64,000 bases of DNA from Salegentibacter holothuriorum (GCF_900168045.1 NZ_FUYY01000006.1:62001-126000); one strand, 5' to 3'. Positions 1 through 8,682 are shown, counted from the first letter of the stretch. Program-made: numbers and translations. Notes: a model not told the origin generated them from the sequence alone.

Positions 1-434
1 GCGCCGGGGCCGAAGCAGTTCTAAACGCCGTCTATAACGACAGGCTAATGTTTAAAGACCCTGCTAAATACAAGAACATAGATTTTGTCGGGGTTTTCTC
101 TCTTGCCGGCGCCATTGTAGATTCGCGATATATTACTGAAGAAAACGCCGTTCCCGGAATATTTTTCCACGGAACCGAAGATAATCTGGTGCCTTACGCA
201 ACCGCACCTCATCACTGGTGTGATCCAAACCAGCCGGGATATATTATGCTGGACGGCTCCAGAACAATTACCCAAAAGCTGGCAAATTTAAATACCGCTT
301 ATATGCTTTATAGTTTTAAAGGCGGAAAACACGAACATTCAGGGATGCCTTTTAACTATTTACCGGAAGTTTTTGAGTTTTTCAACGAGGTATTGCTGAA
401 TGGAGAAAATCAACAAATTGAAGTCTGGAGATAA
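1..434 (+). CDS. alpha/beta hydrolase (esterase/PHB-depolymerase-like), 3' part only
   Basis: The reading frame is open from base 3, so the gene starts before the window. The first residues read AGAEAVLNAVYNDRL, the usual continuation of a nucleophile elbow G-x-S-A-G-A-E, so the catalytic Ser lies just outside. The remaining triad is visible: Asp in FFHGTEDNLVPY and His in GGKHEHSGMPF. The family is the carbohydrate-esterase/dienelactone-hydrolase-like branch of alpha/beta hydrolases. The stop TAA at 432-434 is followed without any gap, in the same frame, by a sulfatase remnant. Substrate is unknown; a sulfatase neighbour suggests a glycan-utilisation setting, which is inference. Confidence 0.8.
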   Translation, partial: AGAEAVLNAVYNDRLMFKDPAKYKNIDFVGVFSLAGAIVDSRYITEENAVPGIFFHGTEDNLVPYATAPHHWCDPNQPGYIMLDGSRTITQKLANLNTAYMLYSFKGGKHEHSGMPFNYLPEVFEFFNEVLLNGENQQIEVWR

Positions 435-1007
435 GATTACCCACGTTTTATGTATGAAGAATCTTTGGCAATGCCTATGCTTATGCAATTTCCCGGTGTA
501 ATTGAAGCAGGGAGCGAAATTGATGCTCTGACCCAAAATCTGGATTTTGCGCCAACTTTCCTGGATTTTGCTAGTGCTGAAATCCCCGAAGCAATGCAAG
601 GTAGGTCTCTGCGTTCCTTAATGAACAACTCCGTTTCTGATGAAGATTTTAGAAATGGCATTTATTATCACTACTATGATTTCCCAGCCTTTCATATGGT
701 AAAAAGGCATTACGGAATTAGAACCGACCGATTTAAATTAATGCATTTTTATGATGATATTGATGTTTGGGAAATGTACGATTTGCAGGAAGACCCAAAT
801 GAAATGGATAATATTTACACTAATCCAAAATATGCCGAGGTTAGAAAAGAGCTACATTCTAACCTGGATTCCCTTCAGCAAAAATATAAGGTCACCGAAG
901 AAGAATTTGCTACAACCCCCAAAACTAAGGTAAATCAAGCTTACAGAAACTTTGCACGAATGGCAGGAGAAAACCCAAAAAATTATCCCGGTTATAAAAA
1001 TGAATAG
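435..1007 (+). pseudogene. sulfatase (S1 family) C-terminal remnant
   Basis: The translated frame gives only the last third of a type I sulfatase: PRFMYEESLAMPMLMQFPG, then the NLDFAPTFLDFA motif, GRSL, KRHYGIRTDRFKLMHFY and WEMYDLQEDPNEMDN, all in the family order. The N-terminal domain with the catalytic C/S-x-P-x-R motif and most metal ligands is missing (families are usually about 480-560 aa; about 190 remain). There is no start codon at the true 5' end. An internal ATG at 450 would yield 185 aa but could not give an active enzyme. The remnant begins immediately after the hydrolase stop, so a deletion joined the two. Likely non-functional. Confidence 0.75.
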
Positions 1008-1064
1008 TTTTCATAACTAAATTAAGAAATATTAGTAATTATTCCGACTTATTGGATTTTTTCC

Positions 1065-1072
1065 TATTTTTG
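1065..1072 (+). promoter_or_regulatory. Bacteroidota -7 promoter box (TATTTTTG)
   Basis: TATTTTTG matches the TAnnTTTG -7 consensus of Bacteroidota sigma-A promoters and lies 17 bases before the radical SAM start codon. I see no TTG at the proper -33 distance, so support is moderate. Confidence 0.35.
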
Positions 1073-1089
1073 ATTCAAATTTCAGAATT

Positions 1090-2349
1090 ATGATGTTTGA
1101 CCGAATAAAGGAGAAATTAGAAATTCTTGCCGATGCTGCCAAATATGATGTTTCCTGCTCCAGTAGCGGCAGTAAACGGAGTAACAAAAATAAAGGTTTG
1201 GGAAATTCAGATGGAATGGGAATTTGCCATTCTTATACCCAGGATGGCCGCTGTGTTTCCCTACTTAAAATTCTTCTCACTAATCATTGTATTTTTGATT
1301 GCGCCTATTGCGTAACCCGCCAAAGTAACGATATTAAAAGAGCTGCTTTTAAAGTCCAGGAGGTAGTAGATCTAACAATTAATTTTTACCGAAGAAATTA
1401 TATTGAAGGGCTATTTTTAAGCTCTGGCATATTCAAGGATGCCGATTTCACTATGGAGCGACTTATACGCGTGGCAAAGAAACTGAGACTGGAAGAAAAC
1501 TTTAACGGTTATATTCATTTAAAATCTATTCCCGGTGCAAGTGACGAGCTTATGCGCGAAGCCGGCTTATATGCCGATAGGCTAAGTGTGAATATTGAAA
1601 TTCCAACAGTCTCCGGTCTAAAGAAACTTGCTCCAGAAAAAAATCATTCAGACTTTATTAAACCAATGAATAAAGTAAAGAATGAAATCATACAGTATAA
1701 TTCTGAAAAAAAATTAATTAAAAGTACACCAAAGTATGCGCCTGCGGGGCAAAGCACCCAAATGATTGTTGGAGCCTCGGGAGAAAGTGACCGGGAAATT
1801 ATGCTTTCGGCAAATTATTATTATAAAAACTACAATATGAAACGGGTGTATTACTCCGGCTATGTCCCTATTAGTAACGACCCAAGGCTACCATCACTAG
1901 GCTCACAAGTTCCTATGTTAAGAGAAAACCGCCTTTATCAAACAGATTGGCTAATGAGATTCTACGGATTTAATGTAAACGAATTATTAAATCAGCAATT
2001 TCCTAATTTAGATGTAGAAATAGATCCTAAACTAAGTTGGGCCTTGAGGAATCAACATCAGTTTCCAGTAGATGTAAATAGTGCCGAAAAAGAAATGTTA
2101 TTGCGAATTCCTGGAGTTGGTTTAAAGTCTGCTCATAAAATACTTCAGGCCAGGAGGTTTAGAAAACTAAATTACGATCATCTAAAAGCTATAGGCGTTG
2201 CTTTAAACCGCGCCCGTTATTTTATTATCTGTGACTCCAGAGGCTGGGAAACGCGAGACCTTGGGCCAGCCAAAATAAAATCTTTAATTCTCCGAAATTC
2301 CATTGGGAAATTCCGGAAAGATTATAGCAGTCAATTAAGCTTATTTTAA
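1090..2349 (+). CDS. putative DNA modification/repair radical SAM protein (UDG-linked family)
   Basis: This 419-aa protein carries the radical SAM cluster motif C67-x3-C71-x2-C74 (TNHCIFDCAYC) and further conserved-looking cysteines at 23, 46 and 55. A C-terminal helix-hairpin-helix DNA-binding motif reads LLRIPGVGLKSAHKIL. This layout matches the family annotated as 'putative DNA modification/repair radical SAM protein', whose gene is almost always followed by a DUF4130/uracil-DNA-glycosylase-type partner. That partner is present here one base downstream, so the two are co-translated. The reaction is not established for the family. Nothing looks truncated. Confidence 0.85.
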   Translation: MMFDRIKEKLEILADAAKYDVSCSSSGSKRSNKNKGLGNSDGMGICHSYTQDGRCVSLLKILLTNHCIFDCAYCVTRQSNDIKRAAFKVQEVVDLTINFYRRNYIEGLFLSSGIFKDADFTMERLIRVAKKLRLEENFNGYIHLKSIPGASDELMREAGLYADRLSVNIEIPTVSGLKKLAPEKNHSDFIKPMNKVKNEIIQYNSEKKLIKSTPKYAPAGQSTQMIVGASGESDREIMLSANYYYKNYNMKRVYYSGYVPISNDPRLPSLGSQVPMLRENRLYQTDWLMRFYGFNVNELLNQQFPNLDVEIDPKLSWALRNQHQFPVDVNSAEKEMLLRIPGVGLKSAHKILQARRFRKLNYDHLKAIGVALNRARYFIICDSRGWETRDLGPAKIKSLILRNSIGKFRKDYSSQLSLF

Positions 2350-2350
2350 A

Positions 2351-3133
2351 ATGAAACCAACTACCTGTCTTATCTACGATGGCACATTCAAAGGTTTACT
2401 TACTTGCGTTTATACTGTTTTTGAGGAAAAAATACTTGTAAATAATATTCTCCCGCCGGGCACTCCTCAAACTGAAATGTTTGCCGAAAATATTGAGGTC
2501 CTTACAGATGAAGGTAAAGCTAAGCGTGTTTGGAAAGGGTTTATAAAATATGCTACTCAACGTGGTCAAAATGCGGTCTATTACGCTTACCTGAGTGAAA
2601 TACCCAAGATTGAACTTGATATTTTAAGGTATATGCAGCACACCTTTAATTGCAAGACGAGTGTTGATGGTGATTTTACTAATACTCACGTTTTAAAAAT
2701 TGCGCAAACTGCTAAAAAGGTGGGAAGGGAAAAACATAGAATGGAAGCTTTTGTTAGGTTTCAGCTTACTAAAGACAATATCTATTTCTCTAATATTGAA
2801 CCTGATTTCAATGTACTTCCAATAATTGAAAAGCATTTCACTTCCCGCTATAGCGATCAACAATGGATTATTTATGACCTAAAACGCAATTTTGGGTTAT
2901 ATTATGACTTAGAAAAGCCGAAAATAATTCATATTAATTTTTCCGAAAATTCGACTTTATCAGAAGAAAAAGAGCATTTATTTGATACTTCAGAAATTGA
3001 ATTTCAGAAATTATGGAAGAAATATTTTGAAGCAACCACCATCAAGTCCCGCATAAATACTAGGCTTCACAAACAACACATGCCTAAACGTTACTGGAGA
3101 TATTTGAGTGAAAAGAATCCCTTGCATAATTAA
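2351..3133 (+). CDS. DUF4130 protein, partner of the radical SAM protein
   Basis: The 260-aa product starts one base after the radical SAM stop. It resembles the DUF4130 part of the radical-SAM-linked family: the N-terminal YDGTFKGLLTCVYTVFEEK, a middle YYAYLSEIPKIELDILRYMQ segment, HRMEAFVRFQLTKDNIYFSNIEP-type residues, and the C-terminal HKQHMPKRYWRYLSEK. Many homologues carry an extra C-terminal uracil-DNA glycosylase domain; this one ends after the DUF4130 part, so it has no recognisable glycosylase motifs. A nucleic-acid repair role is inferred from family linkage only. Confidence 0.8.
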   Translation: MKPTTCLIYDGTFKGLLTCVYTVFEEKILVNNILPPGTPQTEMFAENIEVLTDEGKAKRVWKGFIKYATQRGQNAVYYAYLSEIPKIELDILRYMQHTFNCKTSVDGDFTNTHVLKIAQTAKKVGREKHRMEAFVRFQLTKDNIYFSNIEPDFNVLPIIEKHFTSRYSDQQWIIYDLKRNFGLYYDLEKPKIIHINFSENSTLSEEKEHLFDTSEIEFQKLWKKYFEATTIKSRINTRLHKQHMPKRYWRYLSEKNPLHN

Positions 3134-3150
3134 AAAATAGTTTAAATTTG
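3122..3150 (+). promoter_or_regulatory. sigma-A-type promoter of the acidic lipoprotein gene
   Basis: TTG at 3122-3124 and TAAATTTG at 3143-3150 are separated by 18 bases, an excellent match to the Bacteroidota TTG/TAnnTTTG promoter. It overlaps the stop of the DUF4130 gene and gives the lipoprotein its own transcription start about 25 bases before the ATG. Confidence 0.65.
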
Positions 3151-3179
3151 TTGCTTCAACTAATTAAACAAATTCTAAA

Positions 3180-3416
3180 ATGAAAAAATTATTTTTACTT
3201 TTTGCTGTTGCAACAATGTCTCTTTCTATCTACTCTTGTAGAGAGACTACTGAAGAAAAAACTGAAGACGCTATGGAGTCTGCAGGTGAAGATATAGAAA
3301 ACGCAGCTGACGAAGCCGGAAACGAACTTGAAGAGGCTGGAAACGAAATTGAAGCAGAAGCTGAAGAAGCTGAGGCTGAAATGGAAGAAGAAATGAACGA
3401 AGACGATAACATGTAA
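3180..3416 (+). CDS. small acidic lipoprotein, LEA-like helix
   Basis: The 78-aa product has a lipoprotein signal peptide (MKKLFLLF..., lipobox ending IYSC with Cys20). The rest is almost entirely Glu/Asp/Ala/Asn in heptad-like repeats (ENAADEAGNELEEAGNEIE), predicted to form one strongly acidic amphipathic helix. The sequence after Cys20 (RETTEEKTEDAMES) is nearly identical to the neighbouring gene's, so the two are paralogues. It has its own promoter and a perfect terminator behind it. No enzyme function is recognisable; location is probably periplasmic membrane-anchored. Confidence 0.75.
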   Translation: MKKLFLLFAVATMSLSIYSCRETTEEKTEDAMESAGEDIENAADEAGNELEEAGNEIEAEAEEAEAEMEEEMNEDDNM

Positions 3417-3438
3417 TCGTCTTATTCTTAAAAATTCT

Positions 3439-3473
3439 AAAAGCTGCTTTCTTTACAGAAAGCAGCTTTTTTT
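3439..3473 (+). terminator. intrinsic terminator, 13-bp perfect stem
   Basis: AAAAGCTGCTTTC (3439-3451) pairs with GAAAGCAGCTTTT (3458-3470) around a 6-base loop, followed by a T run. It separates the two lipoprotein paralogues. Confidence 0.9.
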
Positions 3474-3495
3474 AATTAATATTGAAAGTAATAAA

Positions 3496-3729
3496 ATGAA
3501 AAAAAAAGTATTAATTTTAATCGCCGTTTTTTGCTTGAGCTTATATTCATGTCGTGAAACAACCCAGGAAAAAACAGAAGATGCTGTGGAAGCCATCGGC
3601 AAAGACATTGAAGACAATGTAAACAAGGCTGGCGACAAAGTTAAAGAAGGCGCAAAAAAAGTTAAAGAGAGTGCTAAAAAGGTAGAAAAAGAGATCGATG
3701 AAGAGCTTCACAACTCCAATGATCACTAA
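3496..3729 (+). CDS. small lysine-rich lipoprotein, LEA-like helix
   Basis: The 77-aa product has a signal peptide and lipobox LYSC (Cys19), then RETTQEKTEDAVEAIGKDIE, matching its upstream paralogue. Downstream it diverges to a repeat of K-V-K-E-x-A-K-K type (KVKEGAKKVKESAKKVEKE), which is basic/amphipathic and resembles LEA or apolipoprotein-like helices. Tandem duplication followed by a charge switch is the simplest history. Function unknown; stress or desiccation protection would fit such helices but is speculative. Confidence 0.75.
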   Translation: MKKKVLILIAVFCLSLYSCRETTQEKTEDAVEAIGKDIEDNVNKAGDKVKEGAKKVKESAKKVEKEIDEELHNSNDH

Positions 3730-3852
3730 CAAAAAAGATTTTAATAAAAGATTGAGACTGTTTTTACTGTTTATTAAGCTGAGATAATATTATAAACAGT
3801 AGCCTTAGTTAGTGGCTCTCTGGAAAAAGCACAGAACAACTTAAAAGCAGCC

Positions 3853-4830
3853 TTATTTTTTACGTTCTATTACATAATTCACCATAAGTTCCAGAGATTC
3901 CCGGTAAGGAGAGGCAGGATAATCTTCCAGGATCACTAAAGCTTCCTGCTGAAATTCTTTCATACGCTTTACGGCATATTCCAATCCGTCTTTATCCTTT
4001 ACAAACTGGATTACTTCATTTACCCGCTTCTTATCCTTGTTGTGATTTTTAACCGAATTAATCACCCAGTCCTTTTCTTTCTTGTTCGAATTATTTAGAG
4101 CATAGATTAATGGCAAAGTCATTTTTTGCTCTTTAATATCAATACCCGTAGGCTTTCCTATTTTTTCGTTGCCATAATCAAAAAGATCATCTTTTATCTG
4201 GAAAGCCATACCAATCAACTCTCCAAATTTTCGCATTTTCTCAACGGCATCAGAATCTGGTTTTACCGAAGCCGCACCTAAACTACAGCAAGCAGCGATA
4301 AGGGTAGCGGTTTTTTGCCGAATAATATCGTAATAAACATCCTCTGTAATATCCAGCCTTCTGGCTTTTTCAATTTGCAGCAGTTCCCCTTCACTCATTT
4401 CCCTTACAGCAACAGAGATTATTTTTAATAGATCAAAATCATTGTTATCTATAGACAGCAATAAACCTTTGGAAAGTAAATAATCACCCACTAAAACAGC
4501 AATTTTATTCTTCCACAAAGCATTTATACTAAAGAATCCCCGGCGGCGGTTAGAATCATCTACCACATCATCATGTACCAAAGTGGCGGTGTGTATAAGT
4601 TCTATTACTGAAGCTCCGCGGTAAGTACGCTCGTTCACCTTACCTTCTGAAACCATTTTGGCGACCAGAAAAACGAACATAGGCCGCATCTGCTTTCCTT
4701 TACGGTTTACAATATAATGGGTTATTCTATTAAGAAGGGCGACTTTAGAAGACATAGCCTCCAGGAACTTTCTTTCAAAAAGTTCCATCTCTTTCTCTAC
4801 CGGAAGTTTTATTTGGGAAATTACTTTCAT
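3853..4830 (-). CDS. polyprenyl diphosphate synthase
   Basis: This is a trans-isoprenyl diphosphate synthase (325 aa). Both aspartate-rich motifs are present: LVHDDVVDDSNRRRG (first DDxxD) and FQIKDDLFDYG (second), along with the GKQMRP segment that binds isopentenyl diphosphate. In flavobacteria this single-copy type makes the C30-C40 side chain of menaquinone. The small residues before the first DDxxD motif are consistent with a long-chain product, but chain length cannot be read reliably. The gene stands alone, convergent with the lipoprotein genes. Confidence 0.88.
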   Translation of the reverse strand: MKVISQIKLPVEKEMELFERKFLEAMSSKVALLNRITHYIVNRKGKQMRPMFVFLVAKMVSEGKVNERTYRGASVIELIHTATLVHDDVVDDSNRRRGFFSINALWKNKIAVLVGDYLLSKGLLLSIDNNDFDLLKIISVAVREMSEGELLQIEKARRLDITEDVYYDIIRQKTATLIAACCSLGAASVKPDSDAVEKMRKFGELIGMAFQIKDDLFDYGNEKIGKPTGIDIKEQKMTLPLIYALNNSNKKEKDWVINSVKNHNKDKKRVNEVIQFVKDKDGLEYAVKRMKEFQQEALVILEDYPASPYRESLELMVNYVIERKK

Positions 4831-4963
4831 TAAGCCACCAAAGATAATTATTTATAGAGAATATTTAGTGACGCTTTTCCGTCAAAATCAAGAATATTAG
4901 CCATGTTTGAAAGGTTACAAAAAATTGTAATTTTGAGCAAGGATTTAAAAATTAAAAAATATT

Positions 4964-6007
4964 TTAAGCTGATTTATTTGCTAATTGACCACAAGCAGCA
5001 TCTATATCTTTTCCGCGAGATCGTCTTACGGTAACCGTAATACCATTTCGCTCTAAAATTTGTTGATACATATCTGTAGCTTTAGCAGAAGCCTGCTGAA
5101 AGTTTCCATCGTCTATTGGGTTATATTCAATCAAATTCACCTTACACGGCACGTAATTACAAAAACGCACTAAAGCCTCTGCATCTTTACGAGTATCGTT
5201 AATATCTTTCCATACAATATATTCGTAAGTAATTCGGCTTTTGGTTTTTGAGTACCAGTATTCTAAAGATTCCCTAAGATCTTTTAGTGGAAAGGTTTCA
5301 TTAAAAGGCATTATTTTAGTCCGTACCTCATCGGTTGCGGCGTGAAGCGAAACTGCAAGTTTTATTTTAGTTTCATCATCAGCCAATTTTTTAATTATTT
5401 TAGGTACGCCAGATGTAGAAATAGTAATACGTTTAGGAGACATCCCTAAACCTTCTGGAGAAGTAATCTTTTCAACTGCCTTCATTACATTCTTATAGTT
5501 CATAAGTGGCTCGCCCATTCCCATAAAAACAATATTGCTTAAAGGCCTGTCAAAATACAAACGACTTTCATTATCTATAGCAACTACCTGATCGTAAATT
5601 TCATCTGGATTCAGGTTTCGCATTCTTTTTAAGCGGGCGGTTGCGCAAAATTGGCAATCTAAACTGCAACCTACCTGTGAAGAAACACAAGCCGTAGTTC
5701 TGGTAGCCGTAGGAATTAAAACCGATTCCACGGTGAGCTGATCGTGTAGCTTCACGGCATTTTTAATGGTCCCGTCACTACTGCGCTGCATCCGGTCTAC
5801 CCGAATATGATTTATCACAAAATTCTCGTCCAGCATTTCACGCGTAGCTTTAGAGATATTGGTCATCGCTTCAAAGCTATGCGCACCTTTGTTCCAAAGC
5901 CATTCATAAACCTGGCTTCCACGGAAAGATTTATCGCCATTGGCCACAAAAAAATCCTGCAATTGTGCTTTGGTAAGTGCTCGTATGTCTTTCTTCTTAT
6001 TTATCAC
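4964..6007 (-). CDS. rlmN: 23S rRNA (adenine2503-C2)-methyltransferase, radical SAM
   Basis: RlmN methylates C2 of A2503 in 23S rRNA and of A37 in some tRNAs. The 347-aa protein has the radical SAM motif C114-x3-C118-x2-C121 (GCSLDCQFC), the GMGEPL loop that contacts SAM, and the conserved C-terminal Cys339 (AACGQLANKSA) that together with a second Cys performs methyl transfer. The start appears to be GTG at 6005-6007; no other start precedes the conserved ALTKAQLQDFF segment. A -7 promoter box ends only four bases upstream, so the mRNA may be leaderless. Confidence 0.95.
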   Translation of the reverse strand: MINKKKDIRALTKAQLQDFFVANGDKSFRGSQVYEWLWNKGAHSFEAMTNISKATREMLDENFVINHIRVDRMQRSSDGTIKNAVKLHDQLTVESVLIPTATRTTACVSSQVGCSLDCQFCATARLKRMRNLNPDEIYDQVVAIDNESRLYFDRPLSNIVFMGMGEPLMNYKNVMKAVEKITSPEGLGMSPKRITISTSGVPKIIKKLADDETKIKLAVSLHAATDEVRTKIMPFNETFPLKDLRESLEYWYSKTKSRITYEYIVWKDINDTRKDAEALVRFCNYVPCKVNLIEYNPIDDGNFQQASAKATDMYQQILERNGITVTVRRSRGKDIDAACGQLANKSA

Positions 6008-6011
6008 GCTG

Positions 6012-6019
6012 CAAAAGTA
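6012..6019 (-). promoter_or_regulatory. -7 promoter box of rlmN (TACTTTTG on minus strand)
   Basis: TACTTTTG fits TAnnTTTG. It lies four bases from the GTG of rlmN, which places the likely transcription start at or next to the start codon. No TTG at the usual -33 distance was found. Confidence 0.45.
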
Positions 6020-6247
6020 CTAAGAATTAAAGGATTTTTAAGTTAAGCCAAAGCTAATACCAATTTAACCATGTAATAACGCATTCAAACTCGTTCATTT
6101 TCCGCTCTATTTTCTTGCTCATAATTTCCATAGTTATGGCTATGCAAATCAATCACAGCGTCACAGACAAAAAAAGCAACTTCGTTTTCTGCGCGACATT
6201 GAAAAATTAAGTTGATAAGTGTTTTAATTTCTGAACTTAAGCTAAAC

Positions 6248-6285
6248 AAAAAGCCACAACTTAATTTTTTAAGCTGTGGCTTTTT
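6248..6285 (-). terminator. terminator after queA
   Basis: AAAAAGCCACAACTTAA and TTAAGCTGTGGCTTTTT form a 17-pair stem with one mismatch and T runs on both sides. It lies just past the queA stop and could work in either direction. The 6020-6247 stretch between it and rlmN holds no gene I can support. Confidence 0.8.
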
Positions 6286-6304
6286 ATTCAATTTCTTTTA
6301 AAAA

Positions 6305-7360
6305 CTAGATAATCAACATCGCATCTCCATAAGTATAGAAACGATATTTTTCTCTTACTGCTTCTTCATAAGCACGCTTCATAAAATCATGACCTGCAAA
6401 GGCAGAGATCATCATAAGTAGCGTAGATTTTGGCGTATGGAAATTAGTGATCATACAGTTTGCAATACTAAAATCGTAAGGAGGAAAGATAAATTTATTG
6501 GTCCATCCACCAAACTCATTCAAAGTATGGTTTGAAGACACAGCGCTTTCCATAACACGCATAACAGTAGTACCTACCGCACAAACTCTTCTGTTTTCGC
6601 GTTTAGCCCTATTAATAGTTTCAGTTGCTTTCTTTTCAATAAAAGCTTCTTCACTATCCATTTTATGTTTGCTAAGATCTTCTACCTCAACCGGGCTAAA
6701 AGTTCCTAAACCAACGTGTAGCGTAACTTCAGCAAAATCTACCCCTTTAATTTCCAAACGCTTTAAAAGGTGTTTAGAAAAGTGCAGACCCGCAGTTGGT
6801 GCTGCTACAGCTCCTTCTTCTTTAGCGTAAATGGTCTGGTAACGCTCCTGATCTTCAGGTTGCACGTCACGTTTTATATATTTTGGTAGTGGAGTTTCCC
6901 CTAGTTCCTTTAGTTTCTTTCTGAAATCTTCATAAGAACCATCATAAAGAAAACGAAGCGTTCTTCCGCGGGAAGTAGTATTATCTATAACTTCTGCCAC
7001 CAAACTTTCGTCGTCCCCAAAATAAAGTTTATTTCCAATTCTAATTTTTCTGGCAGGATCTACAAGTACATCCCAAAGTTTAGTTTCTGGATTTAATTCT
7101 CTTAAAAGGAATACTTCAATCCGCGCACCGGTTTTCTCTTTATTTCCATATAAGCGCGCCGGAAAAACCTTGGTATTATTTAATACCATGACATCTTCTG
7201 GCTCAAAATAATCTAGAATATCTTTAAATTGTTTATGCTCAATTGTTTGTTCTTTTCGGTTAAGAACCATAAGCCTTGCTTCATCCCTGTTCTCTGAAGG
7301 ATACTCGGCCAAAAGTTCATCCGGAAGTTCAAAATTGAAGTGTGAAAGTTTCATTCCCAT
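6305..7360 (-). CDS. queA: tRNA preQ1-34 S-adenosylmethionine ribosyltransferase-isomerase
   Basis: QueA adds the epoxycyclopentanediol moiety of queuosine using SAM as ribosyl donor. The 351-aa protein has full family length with the landmark segments [37 protein letters not shown] and [10 protein letters not shown], and the C-terminal [11 protein letters not shown]. The start is either the ATG at 7360 (MGM...) or two codons later at 7354; MKLSHF is the usual family beginning. Its own promoter precedes it although aroA lies upstream on the same strand. Confidence 0.95.
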   Translation of the reverse strand: MGMKLSHFNFELPDELLAEYPSENRDEARLMVLNRKEQTIEHKQFKDILDYFEPEDVMVLNNTKVFPARLYGNKEKTGARIEVFLLRELNPETKLWDVLVDPARKIRIGNKLYFGDDESLVAEVIDNTTSRGRTLRFLYDGSYEDFRKKLKELGETPLPKYIKRDVQPEDQERYQTIYAKEEGAVAAPTAGLHFSKHLLKRLEIKGVDFAEVTLHVGLGTFSPVEVEDLSKHKMDSEEAFIEKKATETINRAKRENRRVCAVGTTVMRVMESAVSSNHTLNEFGGWTNKFIFPPYDFSIANCMITNFHTPKSTLLMMISAFAGHDFMKRAYEEAVREKYRFYTYGDAMLII

Positions 7361-7380
7361 AATTGAATTTTTAGAAGGCG

Positions 7381-7412
7381 CAAATATACAATCTCAAGAT
7401 AGGCGTTGTCAA
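7381..7412 (-). promoter_or_regulatory. promoter of queA
   Basis: On the minus strand TTG (7410-7412) and TATATTTG (7381-7388) are 21 bases apart, within the range reported for Bacteroidota. The queA start codon lies about 20 bases downstream. Confidence 0.6.
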
Positions 7413-7446
7413 GTATTTAGGCGTTTATTTAAAAAATGCTTTGAAT

Positions 7447-8670
7447 TTAGCATTTCTTAATCTCGAAATTGAGTTTTTGAAAATCTTCCCAGAAGCCGGG
7501 GTAAGATTTTGAAACTACCCCGGCATCTTCAATTTCAAAAGGAACTTTGAGCCCTAATGGCGCAAAAGCCATTGCCATACGATGATCGTTATAAGTAGCT
7601 ACTGAAACATTTTCTAAAAATTCTTCCTCTGGAAAAAGCTCCAGGCTATCCTGGGTTACAGTCACCTTACTTCCAAATTTTTCGATTTCAGCTTTTAAAG
7701 CTTCCAGTCTATCGGTTTCCTTAATCTTCAAAGTATGCAAACCAGTTAAATAACAGGGCACATTTAAAGCCAAACAGGTTACCGCTATGGTTTGAGCGAT
7801 ATCGGGAGCATTTTGAAGGTTTTCTTTTATCTTTTTTGGTTTACCGCCAGGAAGTTTTTCTAAGATAATATAATCGTGTTCAAACTTAGTAGTCACCCCA
7901 AATTGCTTATAGATCTCTGCTAAACAGGAATCTCCCTGTAAACTGGTTTCTCTATAAGTGCTCAATTTAAGTTCAGCAGATTCGCTTATTGCCGCAAGGC
8001 TGTAATAATAAGAAGCAGAACTCCAATCTGACTCTACCGCTAAAGTTAGATTTTTTAATTGCTTTGCCGGTTCAATTTTAATAGTATTACCCTCAAAAGT
8101 TCCGCTTATGCCAGCTCTTTGCAAGAGCTCTAAAGTCATTTTAATATAAGGTGTAGAAGTAATTGTTCCTTCCAGGTTAATTTCCAGTCCATTGGGCAGG
8201 GAAGGCGCAGTAAGCATTAATGCCGAAATATATTGGCTACTAATGTTGGCTTCCAGACTTACCGTTTTGGCTTCTAGTTTTCTTCCTTTAATTCTAATTG
8301 GTGGATAACCTTCGTTATTTTCATAAGAAATATCGGCACCCATAGTTTTAAGAGCATCTACCAATAATTTAACCGGGCGTTCCTTCATTCTTTTACTTCC
8401 GGTTAAAACTACCTCTCTACCTTCTACCGTAGCAAAATAGGCCGTTAAAAAGCGCATCGCCGTACCTGCATGATGAATATCAATTAATTCGTCTTCACTC
8501 TTAAGTGCCTTTTGCAAGTAATGGGTATCGTCACTATTAGATAGGTTGTTAATCTCCAGATTTGGATATAAAGCTCGTAGAATCAACAAGCGATTAGATT
8601 CACTTTTAGAGCCAGTAATTTTAATATTTCCCGACAGATGCTTTTTGGTATTTGAGATCTCTAAATTCAT
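7447..8670 (-). CDS. aroA: 3-phosphoshikimate 1-carboxyvinyltransferase (EPSP synthase)
   Basis: AroA joins phosphoenolpyruvate to shikimate-3-phosphate, the sixth step of the shikimate pathway. The 407-aa protein shows ITGSKSESNRLLIL at the N terminus (GSKS binding loop), HAGTAMRFLTAYFA, the KERPV segment and the C-terminal NDHRMAMAFAPLGL motif with the catalytic region. Length is slightly short of the enterobacterial enzyme, as usual in Bacteroidota. It is the last-but-one gene of a tight minus-strand run from rsgA and supplies chorismate to the aromatic operon further upstream. Confidence 0.95.
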   Translation of the reverse strand: MNLEISNTKKHLSGNIKITGSKSESNRLLILRALYPNLEINNLSNSDDTHYLQKALKSEDELIDIHHAGTAMRFLTAYFATVEGREVVLTGSKRMKERPVKLLVDALKTMGADISYENNEGYPPIRIKGRKLEAKTVSLEANISSQYISALMLTAPSLPNGLEINLEGTITSTPYIKMTLELLQRAGISGTFEGNTIKIEPAKQLKNLTLAVESDWSSASYYYSLAAISESAELKLSTYRETSLQGDSCLAEIYKQFGVTTKFEHDYIILEKLPGGKPKKIKENLQNAPDIAQTIAVTCLALNVPCYLTGLHTLKIKETDRLEALKAEIEKFGSKVTVTQDSLELFPEEEFLENVSVATYNDHRMAMAFAPLGLKVPFEIEDAGVVSKSYPGFWEDFQKLNFEIKKC

Positions 8671-8682
8671 TAATTAACTATA

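Noticed and set aside
435-1007. Treating hydrolase and sulfatase as one read-through protein
   Set aside because: They are in the same frame but a TAA separates them and no recoding signal is visible; a deletion scar is simpler.
3230-3412. Ser/Ala-rich frame opposite the acidic lipoprotein
   Set aside because: It is the mirror of GAA/GCT-rich codons; the plus strand has signal peptide, promoter and terminator.
6085-6291. 68-codon minus-strand frame after queA
   Set aside because: It contains the whole queA terminator and shows no recognisable protein pattern. The 6060-6240 part could be an old element remnant, but I cannot support that.
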